A stretch of DNA of 50,208 nt, from contig NZ_JABKAV010000024.1 in the NCBI RefSeq assembly GCF_013377905.1, positions 1 to 50,208 of the forward strand, in the 5' to 3' direction. Below the pieces are notes generated by a model, which saw nothing but the letters and a program-made list of their open reading frames with translations, searched no databases and had not been told where the DNA came from. Every line of letters starts with the position of its first letter. Position 1 is the first letter of the stretch. The translations under genes were made by a program, and so were the position numbers. The stretch comes from Hymenobacter terrestris (GTDB lineage: Bacteria > Bacteroidota > Bacteroidia > Cytophagales > Hymenobacteraceae). Below, one piece after another: positions 8,872-16,284 of the stretch.

Positions 8872-9360
8872 CTAAATCGGCTTGAACTGCTCGAAGATCT
8901 GGCGGCAGTCGTTGCAATAATGCACGGCGCGGCAAAGCGTGGCCCCAAAGGGCGTGCGCAGCTCCGTGTTGGTGGTATGGCAGCGCGGGCACTCGGCGTA
9001 CTCCAGAATATCGAGGTCGAGCAGGCCGCCGTTGAGCTTGGGTGGCGTGGCCAGTCCGTGGCGGCGCAGGCCCTCGCGGCCCCGGTCCGTCACCATATCC
9101 GACGTCCACGGGTCGCGCAGACTAATTTCGGTGGTGACGCGCGGAATACCGTGGGCCTTGAGGGTCGTTTCCACGTCGCGGCGCATGTAATCCATGGCCG
9201 GGCAGCCGGCGAAGGTGGGCGTCAGGCGCACGTACACGCCGCCGTCCTCCTCCAGTCGCACCTCCCGAATAACGCCGAGGTCCACGAGCGAAATCGTTGG
9301 AATTTCGGGGTCGGTTACGGCTTGCAACCAGTCAAGAATCTGGGCTTCGGTGGTGGGCAT
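8872..9360 (-). CDS. paaD: PaaD, assembly factor of phenylacetyl-CoA epoxidase
   Basis: About 162 residues, from ATG 9360; another in-frame ATG at 9372 gives 4 more. The N-terminal half is a DUF59/MIP18-like domain (LQAVTDPEIPTISLVDLGVI, TPTFAGCPAMDYMRRDV). The C-terminal half carries a zinc-ribbon-like pattern CPRCHT...CRAVHYCNDC. PaaD is needed for maturation of the PaaABC(E) monooxygenase, probably for delivering Fe-S clusters to the reductase. It is the last paa gene of the run, separated from paaC by an inverted repeat. The family match is strong; the exact start is uncertain. Confidence 0.92.
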   Translation of the reverse strand: MPTTEAQILDWLQAVTDPEIPTISLVDLGVIREVRLEEDGGVYVRLTPTFAGCPAMDYMRRDVETTLKAHGIPRVTTEISLRDPWTSDMVTDRGREGLRRHGLATPPKLNGGLLDLDILEYAECPRCHTTNTELRTPFGATLCRAVHYCNDCRQIFEQFKPI

Positions 9361-9393
9361 AGAACGAGTCATAGGATGAAGATAATTCTCAGA

Positions 9394-9492
9394 ACGGTCA
9401 TGCTGAGCGAAGCCGAAGCATCTCTACCGCTTCGGTGAATTTTTACCGCAACGAAGCGGTAGAGATGCTTCGGCTTCGCTCAGCATGACCGT
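9394..9492. repeat. Perfect 41-bp inverted repeat, GTCATGCTGAGCG type
   Basis: Arms 9394-9434 and 9452-9492 are perfect complements over 41 bases around a 17-base loop. The arm contains GTCATGCTGAGCGAAGC and ATCTCTACCGCTTCG. It fills the gap between paaC and paaD. RNA from this region would form a very stable hairpin and could lower paaD expression relative to paaC. Confidence 0.92.
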
Positions 9493-9516
9493 GTCTTTCA
9501 CTCAACTATTCTCATT

Positions 9517-10266
9517 TTACCAATCGGCCGTAGGGTCAAGGCGGAATACTTCGGCCATTTCGTCGAGTAGTGGTTGCAGATGCTCGGTGTGTTGGCCGTA
9601 GCGGCCGCCGGATACGGGCGTCAGCAAGCGCAGGTCGGGCAGCGTGAGGGCGGTTTGGGCCAGCACTTTGCTGATGCTCTCCTCCCAGCGGCGTTGCAGC
9701 TCCATTTCCCCAATGAATAGGCCACTACTGATGATTTCCGGCTCGGCTTCGGTGGTTTCGAAGATGCCCAGCGCATAGGGAAGCGTGAATTCCAGGGCCG
9801 CCTGCATGCGCGTAATGGCCTCCTCGGTGGCCGTACCCAAGCGCTTCACCCAGGTGTTGGCGTGCAGCACATGGTACTTCAACTCGCCCTTCACCTTGCG
9901 GGCCACTAGTGCCAGCGGTTCGTACGAGCTGTCGGCCAGCGCCTCGAAGCGTAGCAACTCGGCGTGGTCGAACAGGAAGTGCCGGATCAGGCTGAAATCG
10001 TACTCGCCGATGGGCAGCTCCGTGAGCTGGCAGCAGTGGAACTGGGGCGTGTTGCGAGTGAAGGCCACCGTGTCGGGCTCGGCTTCGCCCAACTCGTGCA
10101 GCAGCATGTACAACTGCAGCGAGTGGCCCAGCTTGTCCTGGGCCATACTCGAAAAAGCAATGTCTTCTTCCAAAATCGGGCCCAGGCCGTTCCATTCGGA
10201 GTTGCGGTGGCCCAGGATCAGCTGGTCGTCGGCGAGGCGGTAAAGTAGGTCGAGCTTCGGGTCCAT
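9517..10266 (-). CDS. paaC: PaaC, structural subunit of phenylacetyl-CoA epoxidase
   Basis: A 249-residue ferritin-like protein starting at ATG 10266 (MDPKLDLLYRLADDQLILGH). PaaC pairs with catalytic PaaA in the ring-1,2-epoxidase that attacks phenylacetyl-CoA. The family signatures are LGHRNSEWNGLGPILEEDIA, the SMAQDKLGHSLQLY helix and the C-terminal GGRYGQHTEHLQPLLDEM. The stretch upstream of this ATG in the same frame lies inside paaB and is not coding. It begins 16 bases after the paaB stop, the tightest junction in the cluster. Confidence 0.94.
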   Translation of the reverse strand: MDPKLDLLYRLADDQLILGHRNSEWNGLGPILEEDIAFSSMAQDKLGHSLQLYMLLHELGEAEPDTVAFTRNTPQFHCCQLTELPIGEYDFSLIRHFLFDHAELLRFEALADSSYEPLALVARKVKGELKYHVLHANTWVKRLGTATEEAITRMQAALEFTLPYALGIFETTEAEPEIISSGLFIGEMELQRRWEESISKVLAQTALTLPDLRLLTPVSGGRYGQHTEHLQPLLDEMAEVFRLDPTADW

Positions 10267-10282
10267 AATGTCGGTATGCTGA

Positions 10283-10909
10283 TTATCCTTCCTGCTTGAA
10301 CCGGTCGATACGGTCCTGCACTTTATAGGCAATGGCTTCGCGGTACTTCTTGTCGGGCGTGGTTGTCCACATGTCGCGGTCGGCCTCGTCGGAGCGCAGC
10401 AGGTCGGCACTGCGCACCACCCACACATTCACTACCGGGCGCTGGTCGCCGAAAGCGGCTTTGGCGGCCTGCAGCGCCGCTTCGGGCGAGGCGGCCTGCA
10501 CCTGCCCCACGTGGGCGTGGGCCTTGCCACGCTTTTTCAGGTGGAAAATATCGTAGGCTTCTAAGTCGGCGGCATCGGCCGTGCCCAGCTCGTCGGCGGG
10601 CAGCAATGGCAGCCGGTCGTACACCGACTGCTGGTCGTCGCCGTACTCGGTTACCCGGATGTTGCTGGTGAGTACCACCCACATGCCAGTGCACGGAAAG
10701 CGGCGGCTGAACTGCTCCTTTCCAAACAGAAAGGCCACGTCGGCTTCGGGCGCATGAACCGGGCCTACGTAGGCGTAGGCCGCGTTTTCTTTGCGCTGGT
10801 GAAACACCTCGTAGGTCGGAAACTGGTCCAGCGCTACCTTATCGGTCGGAAGCGAAGGCGCCTCGGGCAGTTCCAGCCGGCTGATGCGCGGGTCGAAGGA
10901 GAAAAGCAA
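10283..10909 (-). CDS. paaB: PaaB with two tandem PaaB domains
   Basis: A 208-residue protein; ordinary PaaB has about 95. Two copies of the PaaB fold are visible. The first, about 30-90, starts QFPTYEVFHQRKENAAYAY and ends GMWVVLTSNI. The second, about 117-185, starts LEAYDIFHLKKRGKAHAH and ends NVWVVRSADL. PaaB is a small non-catalytic subunit that bridges PaaAC dimers. The only start codon in frame near the N-terminus is TTG at 10909, which I adopt with some reserve. The gene follows paaA after an inverted repeat and lies 16 bases before paaC. Confidence 0.88.
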   Translation of the reverse strand: MLFSFDPRISRLELPEAPSLPTDKVALDQFPTYEVFHQRKENAAYAYVGPVHAPEADVAFLFGKEQFSRRFPCTGMWVVLTSNIRVTEYGDDQQSVYDRLPLLPADELGTADAADLEAYDIFHLKKRGKAHAHVGQVQAASPEAALQAAKAAFGDQRPVVNVWVVRSADLLRSDEADRDMWTTTPDKKYREAIAYKVQDRIDRFKQEG

Positions 10910-10947
10910 AGGGAGGGAGAGTTAGGAAGTTGAAGGAATAACAAACT

Positions 10948-11037
10948 GTCATGCTGAGCGCAGCCGAAGCATCTCTACCGCTTCGTTACAGTTGTTCAGC
11001 GAAGCGATAGAGATGCTTCGGCTGCGCTCAGCATGAC
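10948..11037. repeat. Inverted repeat, GTCATGCTGAGCG type
   Basis: Arms 10948-10985 and 11000-11037 match over 37 of 38 bases around a 14-base loop, with the cores GTCATGCTGAGCGCAGC and GCATCTCTA. It is closely related to the repeat at 9394 and occupies the paaA-paaB gap. Confidence 0.92.
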
Positions 11038-11052
11038 GTTCATTCTATCAGC

Positions 11053-12042
11053 TTACGCCAGCGGGCGAACGTACTGGGCCTTGGGCTGCTGCATGGCGCG
11101 GCGTACCCAGGCACCGTTTTCCTCGGCGGCGCGGCGCACGGCAATGCGCTCGGCATTGCAGGGGCCGTCTCCGTTGATTACGCGCTTGAAATCTTCCCAA
11201 TCGGGCTCCGAGAACTCCCATACGCCGTCCTCATTCTTGCGCAGGTTGGCGTCGGGCAGGGTCAGGCCGATTTCCCAAATCTTGGGCACGTACATATCCA
11301 AGAACTGCTGGCGGCAGGCGTCGTTGGTGGCCATCTTCACCTTCCAGCGCATCAGGATTTCGGTGTGCGTGCTCATCTTATCCGACGGGCCGAAGAAGGT
11401 CATGATGGCGGGCCACCAGCGGTTGAGGGCCTCCTGCATCATCTTCCGTTGAATGGGCGTGCCGGTGGCCATGTGTACCACGGCGTCGTGGCCGTACTTG
11501 AGGTGGAAGGCTTCTTCAGCGCAAATCCGGTCGAGGGCGCGGCAGTAAGGGCCGTAGCTGCCCTTGGCGTTGGCCATCTGGTTTACGATGGCGCCGGCGT
11601 CAATCAACCACGAAATCACGTTCGAGTCGGCCCAGGTAGGGGTGGGGTAATTGAAGACGTTGCTATACTTGCTCTTGCCATTCACCAGGTCCGACAGCAT
11701 TTGCTCGCGGGTTTTGCCTAGCGTTTCGGCAGCCGAATACAGCAACTGGGCGTGGCCCACCTCATCCTGTACCTTGGCCATCTGGGCCATTTTGCGGCGG
11801 AAGCCGGGGGCGCGGGTAATCCAGGTGCCCTCGGGCAGCGAGCCGATGATTTCGGAGTGCGCATGCTGCTCAATCATACGCGTGAGCTGCTTGCGGTAGA
11901 GCTGGGGCATCCAGTCGGTGGGCTCGATTTTCTCGCCCCGGGCAATGCGGGCCTCAAATTCGGCCAGCAGAATCGGGTCTTCGTTTTCGAGGCCGGTAGT
12001 AGCCTGGGTTGGAATATCGTGGGTGGAAGCGGAACCGTACAT
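11053..12042 (-). CDS. paaA: PaaA, catalytic subunit of phenylacetyl-CoA epoxidase
   Basis: A 329-residue di-iron oxygenase that forms ring-1,2-epoxyphenylacetyl-CoA, the first ring-attacking step of aerobic phenylacetate breakdown. Likely metal ligands are E64 (AHSEIIG), E94 and H97 (QDEVGHAQ), and the late E-E-x-x-H at 176-180 ([10 protein letters not shown]). The motif [15 protein letters not shown] and the C-terminal [17 protein letters not shown] are characteristic of the family, and length is normal. It lies downstream of the TetR-type regulator with an inverted repeat between them and is the first structural gene of the cluster. Confidence 0.96.
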   Translation of the reverse strand: MYGSASTHDIPTQATTGLENEDPILLAEFEARIARGEKIEPTDWMPQLYRKQLTRMIEQHAHSEIIGSLPEGTWITRAPGFRRKMAQMAKVQDEVGHAQLLYSAAETLGKTREQMLSDLVNGKSKYSNVFNYPTPTWADSNVISWLIDAGAIVNQMANAKGSYGPYCRALDRICAEEAFHLKYGHDAVVHMATGTPIQRKMMQEALNRWWPAIMTFFGPSDKMSTHTEILMRWKVKMATNDACRQQFLDMYVPKIWEIGLTLPDANLRKNEDGVWEFSEPDWEDFKRVINGDGPCNAERIAVRRAAEENGAWVRRAMQQPKAQYVRPLA

Positions 12043-12084
12043 GTTGGTGGGATTTAGGTTGGTAGTGGGTGTTTGGTATTTAAA

Positions 12085-12190
12085 AGAACGTCATTCAGAG
12101 CGCAGCGAAGAATCTCGCATGAATTCATTAGAACAGTCATCATTTAAAGAATGAGAGTGAGATTCTTCGCTGCGCTCTGAATGACGTTCT
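12085..12190. repeat. Inverted repeat between tetR and paaA
   Basis: Perfect 32-base arms at 12085-12116 and 12159-12190 (core AACGTCATTCAGAGCGCAGC) around a 42-base loop. The right arm nearly touches the tetR stop at 12198. Confidence 0.92.
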
Positions 12191-12197
12191 CTCACTT

Positions 12198-12788
12198 CTA
12201 ATTTCCCCGTACTTCCAGCCCGAAAAGAAGCTGGTTGGCGAGGCGGTGGGCAATGTCGGGAGGCGTAAACGAACCGCCGGGGCGGTACCAGCTGGGCAGC
12301 CAGTTGAGGGAGGCCAGCAGCGTAAGGGCGGCAAAGGCCGGGTCGGGGGCGTACAGTTCGCCAGCGGCGGCACCCTCGGCAATCAACTCCCGGAAACCGG
12401 CTTCGTATCGCTCACGCAAGGCCAGAAACTCGGTGCGGGCGGGCTCGGAAAGGTGCCGCCACTCGTGCAGAAACACGGCTGAAGCGGCCACATCGGTGGT
12501 GAGCACCCGCACGTGGCTTTCCACGGCCCGGCGCAGACGTGGGGCAGCTGGCAGGGCGTCGTCGGCGGAGGCTTGGTCGAAACCGGCAAAGAACTCTTCG
12601 GCCAGCCGGAAGCAGATGCGGTGCAGCAGCTCCTCTTTGCTCCGGATATGCGAATAAATGCTGCCCGCTTCCATGCCCAGCGCGGCGGCTAGTTCGCGCA
12701 TGCTCGTGGCCGCAAAGCCGCGGGTGCGGAACAGAGCGGTAGCCGTCTGGTCAATCTGGTCTTTGCGTGAAAGCTGGGCGGTTTCCAT
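12198..12788 (-). CDS. TetR family regulator, likely PaaR-type repressor
   Basis: A 196-residue regulator starting at ATG 12788 (METAQLSRKDQ). The N-terminal helix-turn-helix spans about residues 20-60 (GFAATSMRELAAALGMEAGS, then IYSHIRSKEELL), followed by an all-helical ligand domain with no clear motif. Members of this family next to paa genes bind phenylacetyl-CoA and release the operator. Here the gene leads the paaABCD run on the same strand, and a palindrome matching a PaaR-type operator lies in its own promoter, so it probably represses itself and perhaps the downstream genes. The ligand is inferred from context. Confidence 0.85.
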   Translation of the reverse strand: METAQLSRKDQIDQTATALFRTRGFAATSMRELAAALGMEAGSIYSHIRSKEELLHRICFRLAEEFFAGFDQASADDALPAAPRLRRAVESHVRVLTTDVAASAVFLHEWRHLSEPARTEFLALRERYEAGFRELIAEGAAAGELYAPDPAFAALTLLASLNWLPSWYRPGGSFTPPDIAHRLANQLLFGLEVRGN

Positions 12789-12824
12789 ATAGGTGGGTGG
12801 GAAGGGAGGGGGAGGAGCGAGAAT

Positions 12825-12856
12825 CAAATGTACTAATCCTAACGTTCGTTAGCAAA
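12825..12856 (-). promoter_or_regulatory. Complete promoter of the tetR-paa run
   Basis: On the minus strand TTTG (12853-12856), a 20-base spacer, then TACATTTG (12825-12832). This fits both Bacteroidota promoter elements (TTTG-N19/20-TAnnTTTG) and leaves a leader of about 30 bases before the ATG at 12788. Confidence 0.7.
12839..12852. promoter_or_regulatory. PaaR-like palindromic operator
   Basis: CTAACGTTCGTTAG, a palindrome with perfect 6-base arms about a TT centre. It fits the form CNAACGNNCGTTNG that I recall for the phenylacetyl-CoA-responsive TetR repressor PaaR of Thermus. It lies between the -33 and -7 boxes of the tetR promoter, where a bound repressor would block RNA polymerase. 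I saw no second copy in the window. Confidence 0.7.
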
Positions 12857-12950
12857 GAAAAGTTTGTCCGGTCATGCCGACTATTTTGCAAACAGTCAGG
12901 GCGTTGGGCAACGGTAGCTGCCAGTTCACAGCGCACTTGGCCCTACCGCG

Positions 12951-12958
12951 TACCTTTG
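12951..12958 (+). promoter_or_regulatory. -7 box of thiL
   Basis: TACCTTTG, an exact TAnnTTTG match, 76 bases before the thiL ATG. No clear -33 element was found at the usual distance. It diverges from the tetR promoter. Confidence 0.45.
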
Positions 12959-13034
12959 CAGACCCGCCACCCGGCGGCCCCGCGCCGTTGGTAGCAGTAT
13001 ACGCGCCGGAAAAATCAGCGAAAATCAACGATTT

Positions 13035-14057
13035 ATGACCCCTCTCGATGAAGTAGGCGAGTTCGGCCTCATTGGCCGCATCCAGCAAACTGTGGAACTC
13101 ACCCAGCCCAGCACCATCCTCGGCATCGGCGACGACGCAGCCATTCTGGCCCCGGCCGCCGGGCAGGAATTAGTTATCAGCACCGATCTGCTGACCGAAG
13201 GCGTGCACTTCGACCTCACGTTCTGCCCGCTCAAGCACCTGGGCTACAAGGCCGTGGCCGTCAACGTCTCGGATATTGCCGCCATGAACGCGGTGCCCAC
13301 CCAGATTGTGGTGGCGGTCAGCATCCCACCCCGCTTCACAGTGGAAGCGGTAGAGGAGCTGTTCGAAGGCGTAAAGCTGGCCTGCGAAGCCTATAACGTT
13401 GATTTGGTGGGTGGCGACACCACCGGCAGCCGCGCCGGCCTCACCATCAGCGTAACGGCCCTGGGCCAGGCGGAAGCGGGCAAAGCCGTGCGCCGTAGCG
13501 GGGCCGGCCCCAACGATTTGCTGTGCGTAACTGGCGACCTGGGCGGGGCCTACCTGGGCCTGCAGGTGCTGGAGCGCGAAAAGCAGGTCTGGCAGGCCGA
13601 CCCCGAATCCCAGCCCGAACTCGACAAGTACCCCTACGTGCTCCAGCGCCAGCTGCGCCCCGAGGCCCGCATGGACGTTATCCACGAGCTACGCGAGCTG
13701 GGCGTAGTACCCACCAGCATGATTGACGTGTCGGACGGGCTGGCTTCCGAGGTACTGCACCTGTGCCAGGCTAGTGGCACCGGGGCGCGCATCTTCACCG
13801 AAAACCTGCCCATCGCCAACCCCACGCTCGAAGTGGCCAACGAGTTCAACCTCGACCCCATCATGTGCATGCTCAACGGTGGCGAAGATTACGAACTGCT
13901 CTTCACCGTCCCGCTCGCCGACCACGCCAAGCTCAAAAACCACCCCGATATCACCATCATCGGCCACATGGTCGAAAAGAGTGAAGGCGCCAACCTCATC
14001 ACCAAAGCCGGCCAGCCCGTGCCGTTAAGGGCCCAAGGGTTCAATCACTTTGGCTAG
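13035..14057 (+). CDS. thiL: Thiamine-monophosphate kinase
   Basis: A 340-residue cytoplasmic enzyme that phosphorylates thiamine monophosphate to thiamine pyrophosphate with ATP, the last step of cofactor synthesis. It belongs to the PurM-like superfamily. Visible motifs are GIGDDAA (30-36), STDLLTEGVHFDL, the metal-binding VNVSDIAAMNA, LVGGDTTGS, VTGDLGGAYLGL, and MIDVSDGLASEVLH followed by LNGGEDYELLF. Length is normal. No other thi gene and no TPP riboswitch were seen nearby. The gene diverges from the tetR-paa run and converges on the 14216-14590 gene. Confidence 0.96.
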   Translation: MTPLDEVGEFGLIGRIQQTVELTQPSTILGIGDDAAILAPAAGQELVISTDLLTEGVHFDLTFCPLKHLGYKAVAVNVSDIAAMNAVPTQIVVAVSIPPRFTVEAVEELFEGVKLACEAYNVDLVGGDTTGSRAGLTISVTALGQAEAGKAVRRSGAGPNDLLCVTGDLGGAYLGLQVLEREKQVWQADPESQPELDKYPYVLQRQLRPEARMDVIHELRELGVVPTSMIDVSDGLASEVLHLCQASGTGARIFTENLPIANPTLEVANEFNLDPIMCMLNGGEDYELLFTVPLADHAKLKNHPDITIIGHMVEKSEGANLITKAGQPVPLRAQGFNHFG

Positions 14058-14215
14058 CCGTCATTGCGAGCAGCGCGAAGCAATCTGCTTGTCAAGAGCG
14101 CTTAATTCTGGCAATCACAAAGCCCCTGACGTCCTTGCTGGCGTCAGGGGCTTTGTGCTTTATTTAATTTGTCGTGTTGCTCGCACGGATTGCTTCGCGC
14201 TGCTCGCAATGACGG
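14058..14215. repeat. Inverted repeat, GTCATTGCGAGC type
   Basis: Perfect 28-base arms at 14058-14085 and 14188-14215 (CCGTCATTGCGAGCAGC core, ending in GCAATC). The loop of about 100 bases holds a separate terminator-like hairpin. The element begins right after the thiL stop and ends right at the stop of the convergent gene. Confidence 0.9.
14116..14157 (+). terminator. Hairpin nested in the repeat after thiL
   Basis: A perfect 16-bp stem, CACAAAGCCCCTGACG (14116-14131) with CGTCAGGGGCTTTGTG (14142-14157), a 10-base loop, followed by CTTTATTTAATTT. It is a likely intrinsic terminator of thiL lying within the loop of a larger repeat. Confidence 0.6.
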
Positions 14216-14590
14216 TCAATCCTCGGGATAAGGAATGTAGACGAAGTTGGTGAACTCCTCGTCGAGCACGAACAGGCAGCAGTACTCGTTCGGCTCGCGG
14301 TAGGTTTGCGCAAAGGCCTCAATGCCTTCCTCGCTGATGATGCCCTGCTGCACGAATAGCTCCAGGTAGCTGGCGAATACGTGCCACTCCAGGTTCAACT
14401 CATCCGCATTCACGAGCAAGCCACCCAGCGGTACTTCCTGGCGGGCGAACACGAAGATGGGGTACTTGGAAATGTCACGCTTACGGATTTGCGACGATGC
14501 TTCGCTGAGCGTATCGGACACGGTGGCGAAATCCTTGGTGATGGTACCGAGGTATTTGCCGTTCAGTTCGGGGTCGTTGGTGTAGTCCAT
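14216..14590 (-). CDS. Conserved-looking hypothetical protein
   Basis: A 124-residue acidic soluble protein that begins MDYTNDPELNGKYLG and ends NFVYIPYPED. No signal peptide, membrane segment or known motif is visible. Its first 27 codons exist a second time, almost identically, at 15860-15939 directly after the DUF2185/Imm33-like gene, so this gene probably once followed that gene, or was copied from there. The downstream end abuts an inverted repeat. Function unknown; the neighbourhood hints at an immunity or stress-related accessory protein, but this is only a guess. Confidence 0.75.
   Translation of the reverse strand: MDYTNDPELNGKYLGTITKDFATVSDTLSEASSQIRKRDISKYPIFVFARQEVPLGGLLVNADELNLEWHVFASYLELFVQQGIISEEGIEAFAQTYREPNEYCCLFVLDEEFTNFVYIPYPED
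14511..14590 (-). repeat. 80-bp direct repeat, copy inside the intact gene
   Basis: The first 80 bases of the 14216-14590 gene; they match 15860-15939 at 79 of 80 positions in the same orientation (one A/G difference). Confidence 0.95.
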
Positions 14591-14620
14591 TATGATGTTG
14601 TTTTACCGGTCAGTAAATTC

Positions 14621-15742
14621 CTATCGTTGCAACGAAGCGTGAGGGATCGATACTGAAGGAGGCGTAAAGCGGTCGGAAATCCGGCGACCCCAACGGATAG
14701 AAGGGCGCTCGATTAGGATGTTGAATGCTGTGGCGGCCAATAGGGTCACTGCTATTGTCCCGACCAGCAAAATCCAGAAGGTTTGATTGGAATTAGTGCC
14801 AAGCTTACCGGCGAACTTATCCCAATGGTCCATAACATAGGCCACAAAGAACCAGTGAACGAGGTACAGACTGTAAGAAATCCGCCCCAGAAACAGAAAT
14901 ACCCGGCCGTTCAGAAAGCGTTGTAGCTGGGGACTATTGATGAGGTAAGCAAGCATGAGGGCCGAAGCAACTCCAGTAAAATGAAACAGATCGAGGCGGA
15001 ACATCCCCAACCAGTAATTGCCGGTTTCGCCGATGGGAAACATGCGGGTGATGTGCCGGATGGAGAACATCACGAGAACTAGCCCATACAGCAAGAAGCG
15101 AATGCGGTGCCACCATGCTTGGCGGGTATCGTAGCGTTCAATCCGGTGGAAAAAATAGGCCAGTAGCATACCCAGGCAAAAGTGCTGGATGGCCCAGAAC
15201 ACGAACCCGGACCCCAACACGAGTAGCCCCAGCATAAGTGCAATGAACAACTGGCGGTTATATCGCAGGAGCAAGGCCAGGAAGGGCACAAAAACCGACC
15301 CTGCCATTTCGACTTCCAGCGTCCAGGCCGGAATATAACTATCGTGCTTACCCCGAATCAGCACCGCCTCTTCGAACCAATGATGGGTGTTTTTAATTAA
15401 GTCGGATGCAATTAAACCCAGCGGCTCGTGGCGGTGGTTGTAGAGGTAGTAAAGGCTCAGAGCCGCCAGAAACGGCACATATAACCGAACCACCCGGTTA
15501 ACGATATAGGCCCGGTAAGTTTCGCCGGTAATAGGCTGCGAATTATCGGGATGGAAATATTTCCAGGATAATACTAGGCCGCTAAGTACGAAAAACAGCG
15601 AAACAGCATCGCTGCCGTTAAATACCATAGCGCCTAATTTAAACTCCATCGTTTCGGCCCAGCGCCAGCCAATAAAGTGATATATCAGTACGGCAAATGC
15701 GGCTAAGCCGCGCACACTATCCAGATAAGTAATTCTGCGCAT
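14621..15742 (-). CDS. Acyltransferase 3 (OafA/YrhL-like) membrane protein
   Basis: A 373-residue polytopic membrane protein of the acyltransferase-3 family, which O-acetylates or otherwise acylates surface sugars. The N-terminus RRITYLDSVRGLAAFAVLIY followed by the conserved His-Phe (YHFIGW) is diagnostic, and GSDAVSLFFVLSGLVLSWKY is the second family motif. About ten hydrophobic segments follow, including YSLYLVHWFFVAYV near the end. By eye it is more AT-rich than its neighbours. It lies between the two 80-bp direct repeats and close to a displaced RlmD-like gene end, which suggests transfer or rearrangement. It could modify the glycan made by the locus at 19-34 kb. Confidence 0.92.
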   Translation of the reverse strand: MRRITYLDSVRGLAAFAVLIYHFIGWRWAETMEFKLGAMVFNGSDAVSLFFVLSGLVLSWKYFHPDNSQPITGETYRAYIVNRVVRLYVPFLAALSLYYLYNHRHEPLGLIASDLIKNTHHWFEEAVLIRGKHDSYIPAWTLEVEMAGSVFVPFLALLLRYNRQLFIALMLGLLVLGSGFVFWAIQHFCLGMLLAYFFHRIERYDTRQAWWHRIRFLLYGLVLVMFSIRHITRMFPIGETGNYWLGMFRLDLFHFTGVASALMLAYLINSPQLQRFLNGRVFLFLGRISYSLYLVHWFFVAYVMDHWDKFAGKLGTNSNQTFWILLVGTIAVTLLAATAFNILIERPSIRWGRRISDRFTPPSVSIPHASLQR

Positions 15743-15811
15743 TGGGTGAAACAGGGTAAGAGTTTTCCAGCCGACGAGTGAGGAAGCGGAATAGGGTGAG
15801 TTGAAAGTAAC

Positions 15812-15859
15812 CTACCGCAGCTCCAGCAGCACTACTTTATCCAAATGGTAGGCAGGCGT
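15812..15859 (-). pseudogene. Displaced 16-codon end of an RlmD-like gene
   Basis: On the minus strand these 48 bases read TPAYHLDKVVLLELR and a stop. The intact methyltransferase gene at 16285 ends HHVENVVLLELR and a stop; the DNA is similar but clearly diverged, roughly 80% over the last 40 bases. It looks like the orphaned 3' end of another allele of the same family, left behind by recombination. It joins the 80-bp gene fragment at 15860 without a gap. Confidence 0.65.
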
Positions 15860-15939
15860 GTATCGGACACGGTGGCGAAATCCTTGGTGATGGTGCCGAG
15901 GTATTTGCCGTTCAGTTCGGGGTCGTTGGTGTAGTCCAT
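15860..15939 (-). pseudogene. Truncated duplicate of the 14216-14590 gene (80-bp direct repeat)
   Basis: The first 27 codons (MDYTNDPELNGKYLG...) of the hypothetical gene at 14216-14590, differing at one base in 80. After that the frame passes into the RlmD-like tail and stops within 9 codons. Its ATG lies 1 base after the stop of the Imm33-like gene, the spacing expected of an original operon pair. Confidence 0.9.
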
Positions 15940-15940
15940 G

Positions 15941-16267
15941 TTACTCAACCTCAATAAATTCATCAGAGCCCTCAACACGCTCCAACTGTGTTCCAATTGG
16001 ATAATCCAGATACGGAATGATGGCCTTATCCAAGTTCGCTATTGTATTGAGTTTGTACAGGGCAGAATTGTCAAGGTCGTCTAAATACTCCTCAGTTTCA
16101 AATCCCCACAGAAATTGCCAACCGCTGTCATTGTCGGCCACTGGCTCATCACGGCGCATGTAACCAACTGATAAACGGTCAACAACTATTTTGTCGGTGG
16201 CAGCGCAGGTACAGGTATGTGAAATGAGCATTTCAAAACCCCGTGAATCAATCTTAAAATCTGCCAT
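15941..16267 (-). CDS. DUF2185 / Imm33-like protein (probable immunity protein)
   Basis: A 108-residue soluble protein from ATG 16267; a GTG at 16279 would add 4 residues. The stretch LSVGYMRRDEPVADNDSGW, then FLWGFETEEYLDDLDN and LYKLNTIANLDKAIIPYLD, matches the pattern of DUF2185 proteins, grouped with polymorphic-toxin immunity proteins (Imm33). No toxin gene is visible nearby, so it would be an orphan. It lies directly after the RlmD-type gene and 1 base before a truncated gene copy. Family assignment is from memory of the motif; the immunity role is an inference from the family. Confidence 0.7.
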   Translation of the reverse strand: MADFKIDSRGFEMLISHTCTCAATDKIVVDRLSVGYMRRDEPVADNDSGWQFLWGFETEEYLDDLDNSALYKLNTIANLDKAIIPYLDYPIGTQLERVEGSDEFIEVE

Positions 16268-16284
16268 CTTTTTAGACACAAATG

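Noticed and set aside
9394..12190. CRISPR-like array in the paa region
   Set aside because: The repeats are long inverted pairs hundreds of bases apart, with no regular direct repeat-spacer pattern and no cas genes.
12140..12382. Short frames ending FRAQRRISL or starting with similar strings near repeats
   Set aside because: Translations of the dispersed inverted repeats; such strings recur at each repeat copy and are not genes.
12959..13034. TPP riboswitch upstream of thiL
   Set aside because: The 76-base leader shows no CTGAGA-type conserved core and thiL is not usually riboswitch-controlled alone.
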